NCBI GenBank assembly: GCA_002293605.1
Contig: DBDO01000052.1
Location: 1 to 13,470 of the forward strand
Length of the DNA: 13,470 nt
Source: Desulfovibrionaceae bacterium UBA930
GTDB taxonomy: Bacteria; Desulfobacterota; Desulfovibrionia; Desulfovibrionales; Desulfovibrionaceae
Direction of reading: 5' to 3'
The notes beneath the pieces are model-generated. The model saw only the letters and a program-made list of their open reading frames with translations, was not told the DNA's origin and searched no databases. Position numbers and translations under genes: made by a program. The stretch's first letter is position 1, and the number at the start of each line of letters is the position of its first letter. This document shows, piece after piece, positions 1-5,979 of this stretch.

Positions 1-1
1 G

Positions 2-199
2 CTCGGCAATACCTCGCGGTGGGTCGCGGACCTTCGCGCGGCAATCCGCCCGGTCATCACCGTGTTCTCTTTAGGCGCGCTTGTTGTCGGTTACTTCGGC
101 CACTTCCAGTTGGATGAGGGCACCAGGGCTACGCTTTGCTTTGTGGTCTCTTCCTGGTTCGGCACGTCCAGCGCTTTCCAGATTGGGAAGAAAGCATAG
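2..199 (+). CDS. Three-TM holin, C-terminal part (partial at window start)
   Basis: This open frame enters from the left edge and ends with TAG at 197-199, giving 65 residues. It contains a hydrophobic segment after a conserved Arg-Pro (RAAIRPVITVFSLGALVVGYF) and, after a Thr/Glu-containing stretch, the ending FVVSSWFGTSSAFQIGKKA. The order 'R-P followed by a TM helix, then a second helix ending in WFG and a basic tail' is typical of the C-terminal half of the GTA/podovirus type 3-TM holins (family knowledge). The visible part would hold the last two TM segments, the final one weakly hydrophobic. Such proteins form the inner-membrane hole at lysis. In T7 the holin gene (17.5) follows the tail fibre; here it precedes the capsid gene. 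It could be another small phage membrane protein. The start lies outside the window. Confidence 0.7.
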   Translation, partial: LGNTSRWVADLRAAIRPVITVFSLGALVVGYFGHFQLDEGTRATLCFVVSSWFGTSSAFQIGKKA

Positions 200-268
200 A
201 TTAAAAGGAGCACAAGGGAGAAGCTGTAACCAAAAGCGCTTGCCAATTCCGACAGCCGTGCTTATAGT

Positions 269-327
269 CGAGAAAAGGCCGGGGTGTTAGTCGCACCCCG
301 ACCTCCGGCAAAGGATGGTTTTTCTCG
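269..327 (+). other. Nested stem-loop downstream of the holin gene
   Basis: An outer stem pairs cgagaaaa (269-276) with ttttctcg (320-327), 8 perfect base pairs. Inside it, 277-286 (ggccggggtg) pairs with 294-303 (caccccgacc) with one mismatch, leaving a 7-base loop. The outer right arm contains the T-run. It could be a transcription terminator, an RNA-processing or stability element at the 3' end of the holin mRNA, or part of a larger RNA. Pairing is read directly from the sequence; function is inferred. Confidence 0.45.
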
Positions 328-360
328 GATCTCCTTACCGGTTAGAAGTTGGACTTCATT

Positions 361-420
361 CCCGATGGAAGACCCCTAACGGTGTGCCTCACTGTTAGGG
401 GTCGTTTTCATTCCATCGGG
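361..420. terminator. Intrinsic terminator within a larger palindrome, between convergent units
   Basis: The core hairpin pairs gacccctaac (371-380) with gttaggggtc (394-403), 10 perfect pairs. It extends by four more (381-384 with 390-393, one of them G-U) to a 5-base loop. It is followed by gttttcatt, a short T-run for plus-strand termination. An outer perfect 10-base arm, cccgatggaa (361-370) with ttccatcggg (411-420), encloses the whole. The element lies between the end of the holin unit and the end of the minus-strand ORF (stop at 430-432), where a shared bidirectional terminator would be expected. On the minus strand the T-run is poor, so termination in that direction would be weaker. 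Confidence 0.75.
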
Positions 421-429
421 CTGCCTGAA

Positions 430-537
430 TCACCGCAAAAACTTGTCAGTGACCCAATACGCCAGACGGGAGATCACGCCCCACAGGGCAGCCCTGATCG
501 CCGTCCAGACCAGACGCTCGGTCTGTCTTTTCGTCAA
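430..537 (-). CDS. Small minus-strand protein, candidate moron gene (35 aa)
   Basis: Read on the minus strand, the sequence gives AAAGGAGG (549-542), four spacer bases, then a TTG start at 537 and 35 codons to TGA at 432-430. The product begins MTKRQTERLVW and is rich in Trp, Ala, Leu and Arg. The central part (about residues 8-29) could form an amphipathic, basic, membrane-seeking helix, with charged ends and the C-terminus KFLR. I recognise no family. Support comes from context: a near-consensus sigma-70 promoter at 647-619 reads into it, the predicted leader is about 75 bases, and the terminator palindrome follows 10 bases after the stop. It opposes every structural gene here, as expected for a moron expressed independently of the late programme. 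No ATG or GTG lies upstream in frame after the predicted transcription start. Whether it is translated is not proven. Confidence 0.5.
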   Translation of the reverse strand: MTKRQTERLVWTAIRAALWGVISRLAYWVTDKFLR

Positions 538-541
538 TCTA

Positions 542-549
542 CCTCCTTT
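542..549 (-). promoter_or_regulatory. Strong ribosome binding site of the minus-strand small ORF
   Basis: The minus strand reads AAAGGAGG here, a near-perfect anti-16S match, four bases before the TTG start at 537. The site decides that start and argues that the 35-codon frame is translated despite its size. Confidence 0.55.
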
Positions 550-618
550 CCATCCGATGCCTGTTTTCGGTAAGGAGGTTCCGTTTGCCTTTTCCCTTGC
601 AGGGGAGAAAGCCGTATG

Positions 619-647
619 AGTATGCGGCCTTTCAGCCCTTTTGTCAA
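619..647 (-). promoter_or_regulatory. Sigma-70 type promoter reading leftwards
   Basis: On the minus strand TTGACA (647-642, perfect -35) is followed by a 17-base spacer and CATACT (624-619, four of six matches to TATAAT, including the key A at position 2 and final T). The expected start is near 612. It reads away from the capsid gene towards the small ORF at 537-430. The spacing is optimal for the housekeeping sigma factor, so expression in an uninfected lysogen would be possible. Confidence 0.55.
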
Positions 648-680
648 AGCGGAATCACCTGCAAAATCCTCCCGCAGCTA

Positions 681-738
681 TGCCGTGTGCGCCTTTTTAG
701 GCGGCACGAGCCAAGGCCTGCACTGTCGCAGGGCCTTG
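681..738 (+). other. Two hairpins in the capsid mRNA leader
   Basis: The first hairpin pairs gtgcgcc (687-693) with ggcggcac (700-707), with one bulged base and a T-rich loop. An alternative pairing uses tgccg (681-685) and cggca (702-706). The second pairs caaggcctgc (712-721) with gcagggccttg (728-738), 10 pairs with one bulged G and a 6-base loop. No T-run follows, so these are not simple terminators. They may be RNase processing or mRNA-stabilising structures ahead of a highly expressed capsid gene; this is inference. Confidence 0.4.
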
Positions 739-788
739 TGTGTCGTGAACCCTACACTCACAACACCAAGCAGGAGGATGACAAGACA

Positions 789-1739
789 ATGGCAAGCATC
801 AACACTATGGCCGCTCCCGGCCAACTCAACGGCCAGGGGCTTACGGACGCGCAGTTCCTCAAGATTTTCACGGGTGAAATTCTGACTGCGTTTGACGAAA
901 ACAACATCATGAAGTCGCTCCATCGTGAGCGCACTATTACGCAGGGCAAGAGCGCCAGCTTTCCCACCATGTGGAAGGCAAACGCCCGCTACCACAAGGC
1001 GGGCACGCCCATCCTCGGCAGCAACAAGATCCTGCACGGCGAACGAATCATCCACATTGACGATTTGCTCACGGCGGACGTGTTCCTGTATGACCTGGAC
1101 GAAGCGAAGAACCACTATGACATCCGGGGCGAATACAGCAAACAGCTTGGCGCGGCCCTGGCCCGCGAGTACGATCAGACCACCATGCGCGTAGCCTGCC
1201 TTGCGGCCCGCAGTGCCGGTCCTGTCACCGGCGCTCCCGGCGGTTCCACCCTTACCAACGCGGCCTATGCCAACGATGGCAAGAAACTGGCCGAGGGCAT
1301 CTTCCTCTGTGCGCAGACCTTTGATGAAAAAGATGTCCCTGACAGTGACCGCGTTGTTATTGTCAAACCGGCCCAATACTACCTTCTGGCCCAGACCACC
1401 GACCTCATCAACAAGGATTGGGGCGGTTCCGGCGTCTACGCGGACGGCAAGATTCTCAAAGTCGCCAACATCCGCATCATCAAGAGCAACAATGTGCCGA
1501 ACAGCGTGGTCGTTTCCCGCGATGGCGAGAAGAACGACTACACCGGCGATTTCTCCAAAACCGTTGCCGTGTGCTTCACCCGTGACGCCCTTGGCACCGT
1601 GAAGCTGCGCGACCTCAAGGTGGAAAAGACCGGAGGGGATTTCGCCGTTGTCTACCAAGGCACGCTCATTGTCGCCAAGTACGCTATGGGCCACGGCGTG
1701 CTGCGCAGCGAATGCGCCATTGAGCTTACCAGCGCGTAA
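789..1739 (+). CDS. Major capsid protein, T7 gp10A-like
   Basis: The 316-residue product forms the icosahedral shell (HK97 fold in this family; T7 gp10A is about 345 residues). T7-like signatures include the start MASINT, the block LLTADVFLYDLDEAKNHYD from residue 93 (T7 has LLTADVLIYDIEDAMNHYD), GTVKLRDL from residue 269, and AKYAMGHG (296-303) with a following LR. I chose ATG at 789, preceded by AGGAGG at 771-776, because the MAS start matches T7. The frame stays open upstream to a TTG at 585 that also has a strong ribosome binding site, which would add 68 unusual, Cys-rich residues. The gene is followed by an intrinsic terminator, as gene 10 is in T7. No gp10B-type frameshift extension is evident at the 3' end. 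Codons are strongly GC-biased, as expected for a highly expressed gene. Confidence 0.95.
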   Translation: MASINTMAAPGQLNGQGLTDAQFLKIFTGEILTAFDENNIMKSLHRERTITQGKSASFPTMWKANARYHKAGTPILGSNKILHGERIIHIDDLLTADVFLYDLDEAKNHYDIRGEYSKQLGAALAREYDQTTMRVACLAARSAGPVTGAPGGSTLTNAAYANDGKKLAEGIFLCAQTFDEKDVPDSDRVVIVKPAQYYLLAQTTDLINKDWGGSGVYADGKILKVANIRIIKSNNVPNSVVVSRDGEKNDYTGDFSKTVAVCFTRDALGTVKLRDLKVEKTGGDFAVVYQGTLIVAKYAMGHGVLRSECAIELTSA

Positions 1740-1762
1740 GAGCATAGCAAGCAACCACCACC

Positions 1763-1808
1763 ACAGGGAGGCGTCTCTATCACAGGGGCGACCTCCCTGT
1801 CTTTTCCC
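1763..1808 (+). terminator. Intrinsic terminator after the capsid gene (T-phi-like position)
   Basis: acagggagg (1763-1771) pairs perfectly with cctccctgt (1792-1800). With one bulged A (1791) the stem continues six more pairs (1772-1777 with 1785-1790, including G-U pairs) to a 7-base loop. The T-rich tract cttttccctttt follows. It starts about 24 bases after the capsid stop and ends 20 bases before the gp11 start. T7 has its major late terminator at the same place, where it raises capsid mRNA relative to downstream genes. Confidence 0.85.
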
Positions 1809-1828
1809 TTTTGCTTCAAGGAGGCATC

Positions 1829-2431
1829 ATGCCGATTTTCAATACCGTTTCCAGCGAACTTGACGCGGTGAACACCATGCTCTCCGTTATCGGGGAAGCG
1901 CCGGTAAACGCGCTCACAGGGGCGTTGCCGGTTGATGTCGCTGTCGCTCTCAACACCCTGCGCGAGACTGCCAGGGAGGTCCAGCTTGAGGGCTGGCACT
2001 TTAACGGGGAAGACAACTACCCTCTGACGCCCGACTCTCAGGATAGCATTGTGCTTCCACCCTCTACCTTTCGGGTGACCCTACGCGATCCCGACAGCCG
2101 GGATGTGGTCGTGCGCGGCAGCCGCCTTTATGACCGGGCGAATCACACATACACGTTCAGCGAAAGTATTGAGGCCACGGTCCATCAGCTTCTGGCTTAT
2201 GAGGACATGCCGGAGGCCTTTCGCTGGTATACAACCGTCAGGGCGGCACGTAAGTTTCAGGACAGAACCGTAGGAGCGCAGGAACTACACGCCTTTACCC
2301 GTGAGGATGAAGCGGCAGCCCGCGCCCTGGCCGTTCGGGAAGACACGCTGATCGCTCGGCCAAGCGTGGCCAAAGGCGAGTCCACAAGCTTCATCTCCGG
2401 CTGGACGCCCGGCCAGACACTGCGGAGGTAG
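1829..2431 (+). CDS. Tail tubular protein A, T7 gp11-like
   Basis: The 200-residue product is close to the 196 residues of T7 gp11, which forms the dodecameric ring (gatekeeper/adaptor) between portal and nozzle. The N-terminus MPIFNTVSSELDAVNTMLSVIGEAPV is typical of the family: a helix with 'AVN.ML..IGE.PV', followed by 'A...L....REVQ..GW.FN'. The ATG at 1829 has AAGGAGG at 1818-1824 with a 4-base spacer; the TTG at 1811 overlaps the terminator tail and is rejected. The gene sits between the post-capsid terminator and gp12, with 2 bases between its stop and the next start, so the two are very probably translationally coupled. The last 20 residues (GESTSFISGWTPGQTLRR) are probably extended. 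Position, length and motif agree. Confidence 0.93.
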   Translation: MPIFNTVSSELDAVNTMLSVIGEAPVNALTGALPVDVAVALNTLRETAREVQLEGWHFNGEDNYPLTPDSQDSIVLPPSTFRVTLRDPDSRDVVVRGSRLYDRANHTYTFSESIEATVHQLLAYEDMPEAFRWYTTVRAARKFQDRTVGAQELHAFTREDEAAARALAVREDTLIARPSVAKGESTSFISGWTPGQTLRR

Positions 2432-2433
2432 GT

Positions 2434-4875
2434 GTGGGGCTGATTTCAACAACCCTTCCCAATCTCATTGGCGGCGTTTCGCAGCAGCCCTATACAATCC
2501 GCATGGCCTCACAGTGCGAGGCTATGGAAAACTGCCTGCCGAGCGTGGTTGAGTTCCTGCGCAGACGCCCAGGCACGCGGCACATCGCGCGTATTCTCCC
2601 TCAAAAAGTTAAAGACGCCTCCGTGCATATTATTGACCGGGATCTGACGGAACAGTACGCCGTGGTCTGCACAGACGGCGGCCTTGCGGTTTTTGACATG
2701 GATGGGAATCCGAAAAACGTGAACTTTCCGGACGGGAGAGCCTACCTCCAGACGGACAGGCCGAGTACGAATCTCGCCTGCCTGACCATCAACGACTACA
2801 CCTTCATCCTCAATAAAACCGTCCGGGTGCGGATGGGCTCACGCACAAGCCCTGTGCGGACGCCGGAGGCATTGGTCTTCATCAAGCAGGCCTCCTATGC
2901 GACTGACTATCATATCACCCTGGATGATATGACCTTCTCCCACACCACCTATAAAGACGACAACCGCAGGGCCTCGGACGGCCTGGAGTTCACCGCGAAA
3001 AACGGCTTCAATATGGAGAACAGCAGCGCCCTGGACGCCGCCCGCTATAAACTCTCCTCTTCCGTGATTGCGGCGGATCTGGCGGAAAAAATCAATGCCA
3101 CCGGCATCTACCTCTGCAAAACGGTGAAAAGCTCCCTCTGGATCAAAAGGCATGACGGCGCGGGTTTCAAGGCGAAGACGAGCGATTCGCGCTCCAATAC
3201 ACACCTTACGGTCACTACTGATCGCGTACAGCGCTTCTCCGACCTGCCTGTTATCGCCCCCAATGGCTATGTTACGGAGGTCACCGGGGATCAAAGCTCC
3301 AGCTTCGATAACTACTTTGTCCGCTTTGCCTGCAACGGCGGCAGCGATTTTGATTCCGGCGTGTGGGTTGAGACGGTCAAACCCGGCATCACAGACAGTC
3401 TGGACGCTGCCACCATGCCCCATGCCCTGGTGCGTGAGGCTGACGGCAGCTTTGCCTTCAAGGCTCTGGACTGGACGCCGAGAAAATGCGGCGACCTTGA
3501 TTCCGCCCCGGACCCTTCCTTTGTGGGCAGAACGCTTTCGGCCATCTTCTTCTATAGAAACCGGCTCGGCCTGCTGTCGGCGGAAAACTGCATTCTCAGC
3601 GAGGCCGGAAAGTTCTTCAACTTCTTCTGCTCGACAGTGACAACCATCGTTGATTCCGATGTGATTGACGTGGCGGCCAGTCATACCAAGGCGGCCAACC
3701 TTTACCACGCCGCAGCCTTCTCCGAAGGTCTGGTTCTTTTCTCCGACACAACGCAGTTCGTGCTGGAACATGACGACACGCTGTCCATCAAAACCGTGGC
3801 CGTTAAACCCATCACAGACTTTGAATGCTCGGTGCGGGCAGCGCCCATCGGGTCCGGCAAGGCCATTTTCTTTGCCACAAGCCGGGGAGAATGGGCCGGG
3901 GTACGTGAATATTACGTGGAAGAAGACTCCAGCCTCACGGACGCCGCCGACATCACAAGCCACATCCCTCACTACATTCCGGGGGAGATCCACAAACTTG
4001 TGTGCTCCACCAACGAAGACTGCCTCCTGGCTCTGTCCAGTGAGGAGCGTAACAGCATAGCGATCTACAAGTATTTTTGGAACGGCAAGGAGAAGCTGCA
4101 AAGCTCCTGGTCGAAGTGGTCCTTCTCCGGCGAGGTTCTGTCAGCGGCCTTTCTGAACTCCTCCGTGCTTCTTGTCGCGCAGTATGAAGACGGCGTGTAC
4201 CTGGAAATGATGAACCTGGAGCCGGGATACAGCGAGCCGAACGCGCCCTATGAGTTCAGCCAGGACAGGAAGATACGGGAGCGGGATATGCTCTCCATCA
4301 CCTATGACGGAACACAGCAGCAGAGTACCTTGACCTATCCCTACCACCTCCCGGCAAAACCTTCAGTTGTGAGCCGCTATCTTGATGATAGCGAAGAGAA
4401 GAACGGCCACCCGCCCGGCGTGGATTTTGAGGTCTTGGCATGGTCTGAAAACACTGCCGTAGTGAATGGCGACATCCGGGGCGTCCCTTTCCTGACCGGC
4501 ATTCCGTTTACAAGCCGCATGCGGCTTTCCCGTCAGATTCTCAGGGAAGAATCCGGGCAAGGAAAACTGGCCGTTGTCGAAGGCAGGCTGCAACTGCGGA
4601 ACATGACCTTCACCTATGGCGATACCGGATATTTTGTGGTGGAGATAACCCCGGACTACCGGGATACGGACAGACGCGTATTCTCCGGCCGCCTGCTTGG
4701 GCATGGCGCAAACCGCATCGGAGAGCCAGCCATAGCCAGCGGCATCTTCCGTTTTCCCATTCTTTCCAGGGCAGATGCCGTCAGCATCGAAGTTCTCAGC
4801 GACTCCTTTCTTCCCTTCCAGATAACCAGCGCCGGATGGGAGGGCTACTATCACATCCGCTCACGGAGGGTTTAA
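2434..4875 (+). CDS. Tail tubular protein B (nozzle), T7 gp12-like
   Basis: The 813-residue product is near the 794 of T7 gp12, the hexameric nozzle that forms the distal tail tube. The N-terminal motif LPNLIGGVSQQP matches T7's NLKGGISQQP. The strongest block begins TMPHALVREADGSF at residue 327 and continues to NRLGLLSAENCILSEAGKFF from residue 376; T7 gp12 has nearly the same run (TMPHALVRAADGNF, NRLGFLSGENIILS). A later block, DITSHIPHYIPG, matches DITSHVPNYIPN, and the C-terminal GWEGYY matches the end of T7 gp12. It starts at GTG 2434, 6 bases after GGAGG, inside the gp11-gp12 junction. No frameshift or truncation is seen. Confidence 0.95.
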   Translation: MGLISTTLPNLIGGVSQQPYTIRMASQCEAMENCLPSVVEFLRRRPGTRHIARILPQKVKDASVHIIDRDLTEQYAVVCTDGGLAVFDMDGNPKNVNFPDGRAYLQTDRPSTNLACLTINDYTFILNKTVRVRMGSRTSPVRTPEALVFIKQASYATDYHITLDDMTFSHTTYKDDNRRASDGLEFTAKNGFNMENSSALDAARYKLSSSVIAADLAEKINATGIYLCKTVKSSLWIKRHDGAGFKAKTSDSRSNTHLTVTTDRVQRFSDLPVIAPNGYVTEVTGDQSSSFDNYFVRFACNGGSDFDSGVWVETVKPGITDSLDAATMPHALVREADGSFAFKALDWTPRKCGDLDSAPDPSFVGRTLSAIFFYRNRLGLLSAENCILSEAGKFFNFFCSTVTTIVDSDVIDVAASHTKAANLYHAAAFSEGLVLFSDTTQFVLEHDDTLSIKTVAVKPITDFECSVRAAPIGSGKAIFFATSRGEWAGVREYYVEEDSSLTDAADITSHIPHYIPGEIHKLVCSTNEDCLLALSSEERNSIAIYKYFWNGKEKLQSSWSKWSFSGEVLSAAFLNSSVLLVAQYEDGVYLEMMNLEPGYSEPNAPYEFSQDRKIRERDMLSITYDGTQQQSTLTYPYHLPAKPSVVSRYLDDSEEKNGHPPGVDFEVLAWSENTAVVNGDIRGVPFLTGIPFTSRMRLSRQILREESGQGKLAVVEGRLQLRNMTFTYGDTGYFVVEITPDYRDTDRRVFSGRLLGHGANRIGEPAIASGIFRFPILSRADAVSIEVLSDSFLPFQITSAGWEGYYHIRSRRV

Positions 4876-4880
4876 TATTT

Positions 4881-5369
4881 ATGAAAAGAAGAAAAAGCAT
4901 GCTGCGCCCGGCCACAAGGGAGGACGCCTTTTACCTGTCCACAAGACTCAGGCAGGAAGACATGCAGGGAATACAGGCCGGTAGCGGAAGCGAACCCCTG
5001 GAGGTGCTTTTGCAGGGCCTAGAGCTATCCGCCCCCCATGCCTTGGTCCTTGAAGCTGAGGGCAAACCCTACGCCATTGGCGGCATTCAAGACATGGGCG
5101 AAGGAATGGGCCTTGTCTGGCTGCTTGCTACGCCGGAGGTAGAGCGTCACGCCCTTGATTTTCACCGGGCCGCGAAGATGGTGCTGCACTGGCTGTTCAC
5201 AAAAGGCGGCTACACGGACATCGGCGGCTGCGTCAGCGCCGAGCATAGAAAAGCCGTCACATGGCTGGAGCGCTTTGCCGGGGCGCATTTTTTCGGGCGG
5301 GATCTCCTGATAGGGTGTGAGGGCCAAGCCTTTCATGCATTCATCATAAGGAAGCAGAACCATGTGTGA
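4881..5369 (+). CDS. gp13-like protein with GNAT-type fold
   Basis: The product has 162 residues (T7 gp13 is 138). In T7, gp13 is needed for assembly of the internal virion proteins. The product starts MKRRKSMLRPATREDAFYL, like the 'IRP....D' opening of T7 gp13 and of acetyltransferases. It then has a short strand (HALVLEAEGKPYAIGGI), a Trp-containing strand (GLVWLLAT), a helix, and CVSAEHRKAVTWLERFAGAHF, resembling T7's 'GN..HIRFLKTIGAVF'. The acetyl-CoA loop expected in active GNAT enzymes (R/Q-x-x-G-x-G/A) is not visible, so enzymatic activity is doubtful. The start at 4881 lies 11 bases after GGAGG (4865-4869); ATG 4899 is an alternative. It overlaps the next gene by 8 bases. Confidence 0.8.
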   Translation: MKRRKSMLRPATREDAFYLSTRLRQEDMQGIQAGSGSEPLEVLLQGLELSAPHALVLEAEGKPYAIGGIQDMGEGMGLVWLLATPEVERHALDFHRAAKMVLHWLFTKGGYTDIGGCVSAEHRKAVTWLERFAGAHFFGRDLLIGCEGQAFHAFIIRKQNHV

Positions 5370-5970
5370 ACCGACAACCGCCCTTTTTATCACTTCTCTG
5401 GCTATTTCAGCCCTGGCTGGCGGCGCTCAACACATGGCGGCCAATGATGCGGCCAGCGCCCAGAAGGCGTACCAGGAAGCCCAAATGCGGGCGAACAACG
5501 AAGCCCGCCTCCAGAACGCGCAAAACGCCATCAAGGAACAGAACGAGCAGACGACAGCCGAGCGTATGCAACAGATGCAGCATGAGCAGTCGGCTGCACG
5601 AGAAAAGCAGAAGAACCAGGCGGATTTCCTGCAAAAGCGCGGCACGGCCCTCGCCTCTTCACCCAATGCAGGCGGCGCGTCCCTGGATGCCCTGATGGCG
5701 GATTACAGCCGGGCCTATGCCATGAGCAATGATGTTGTGGATGAACAACTTAAGATGCAGGGCGTGGCGGCTGATACCAGTGTGCGCGGCTATCGTGACC
5801 GGGCCGAGAGCCGCATCAACTCGCAGCAAGGTTATATCCCCACGCCGGTTCAAGGGCCGAATGCCCTGGCTGCGGCACTCGGCTTTGCTGGCAACGCGGT
5901 TGGCGCATACAACTCAGCCACCAACTACGGCAGAACGCCTCTTTTCTCAAAGGCGGCTGATAAGAAATAA
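5362..5970 (+). CDS. Internal virion protein, T7 gp14-like
   Basis: The product has 202 residues (T7 gp14 has 196). In T7, gp14 leaves the capsid with the DNA and forms the outer-membrane part of the ejection channel. The product begins MCEPTTALFITSLAISALAGGAQ, a hydrophobic helix after Met-Cys, closely resembling T7's MCWMAAIPIAISGAQA. A long Gln/Glu/Ala/Arg-rich segment (about residues 30-95) should be coiled coil, and GTALASSPNAGGASLDALMADYSRAY parallels the gp14 'A.GESMLEGSSMDRI' region. The C-terminus has an Ala/Gly-rich segment (NALAAALGFAGNAVGAYNSA) and a basic tail. The ATG overlaps the gp13 stop by 8 bases with AAGGAAG upstream, so translational coupling is likely. Gene order and length leave little doubt. 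Confidence 0.88.
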   Translation: MCEPTTALFITSLAISALAGGAQHMAANDAASAQKAYQEAQMRANNEARLQNAQNAIKEQNEQTTAERMQQMQHEQSAAREKQKNQADFLQKRGTALASSPNAGGASLDALMADYSRAYAMSNDVVDEQLKMQGVAADTSVRGYRDRAESRINSQQGYIPTPVQGPNALAAALGFAGNAVGAYNSATNYGRTPLFSKAADKK

Positions 5971-5979
5971 AGGAGAACT

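Larger units (their letters stand above)
331..577. repeat. 10-base inverted repeat pair bracketing the minus-strand unit
   Basis: ctccttaccg at 331-340 and cggtaaggag at 568-577 are perfect reverse complements about 230 bases apart. The right copy contains a Shine-Dalgarno-like AAGGAG, so part of the match may be coincidental. The two copies flank the terminator palindrome and the minus-strand small ORF. Confidence 0.3.
200..788. other. Long non-structural interval between holin and capsid
   Basis: This 589-base stretch carries no convincing plus-strand gene, whereas later junctions in this window are mostly under 10 bases. It contains, in order, a nested hairpin (269-327), an intrinsic terminator inside a longer palindrome (361-420), a minus-strand small ORF (430-537) with promoter (619-647), and two hairpins in the capsid leader (about 681-738). 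The plus-strand open frames here (81-290, 349-573, 616-885) run through the hairpins or into the capsid gene and have no family resemblance. Confidence 0.6.

Noticed and set aside
81..290. Plus-strand ORF of 69 codons at the left edge
   Set aside because: It is a shadow of the holin frame, which has the TM segments and conserved WFG ending, and its tail is non-coding.
349..573. Plus-strand ORF of 74 codons
   Set aside because: It runs through the terminator palindrome and opposite the better supported minus-strand unit, has no usable ribosome binding site and no family resemblance.
641..670. Plus-strand promoter with TTGTCA as -35
   Set aside because: No acceptable -10 at 16-18 bases spacing. 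The TTGTCAA is better explained as the complement of the minus-strand TTGACA.
733..770. Possible phage RNA-polymerase promoter (CTCAC-containing, loosely like T7/T3 promoters) upstream of the capsid
   Set aside because: The match is short and needs a gap, and I found no second copy elsewhere in the window.
616..885. Plus-strand ORF of 89 codons before and into the capsid gene, with a GGGGAG upstream
   Set aside because: It overlaps about 100 bases of the capsid coding region in another frame and crosses the leader hairpins. The product is Arg/Ser-rich and matches no family.
678..1754. Long minus-strand ORF of 358 codons opposite the capsid gene
   Set aside because: It is the antisense shadow of a strongly GC-biased gene; the same applies to minus-strand frames at 2839-4101 and 6691-7692. 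None has a start context or family match.
1811..1828. TTG at 1811 as the start of the gp11-like protein
   Set aside because: It lies in the T-rich tail of the capsid terminator. ATG 1829 has AAGGAGG at good spacing and the family N-terminus.
4836..4880. Upstream start at 4836 for the gp13-like protein
   Set aside because: It would overlap gp12 by 40 bases and has no clear ribosome binding site; ATG 4881 or 4899 matches the family start.
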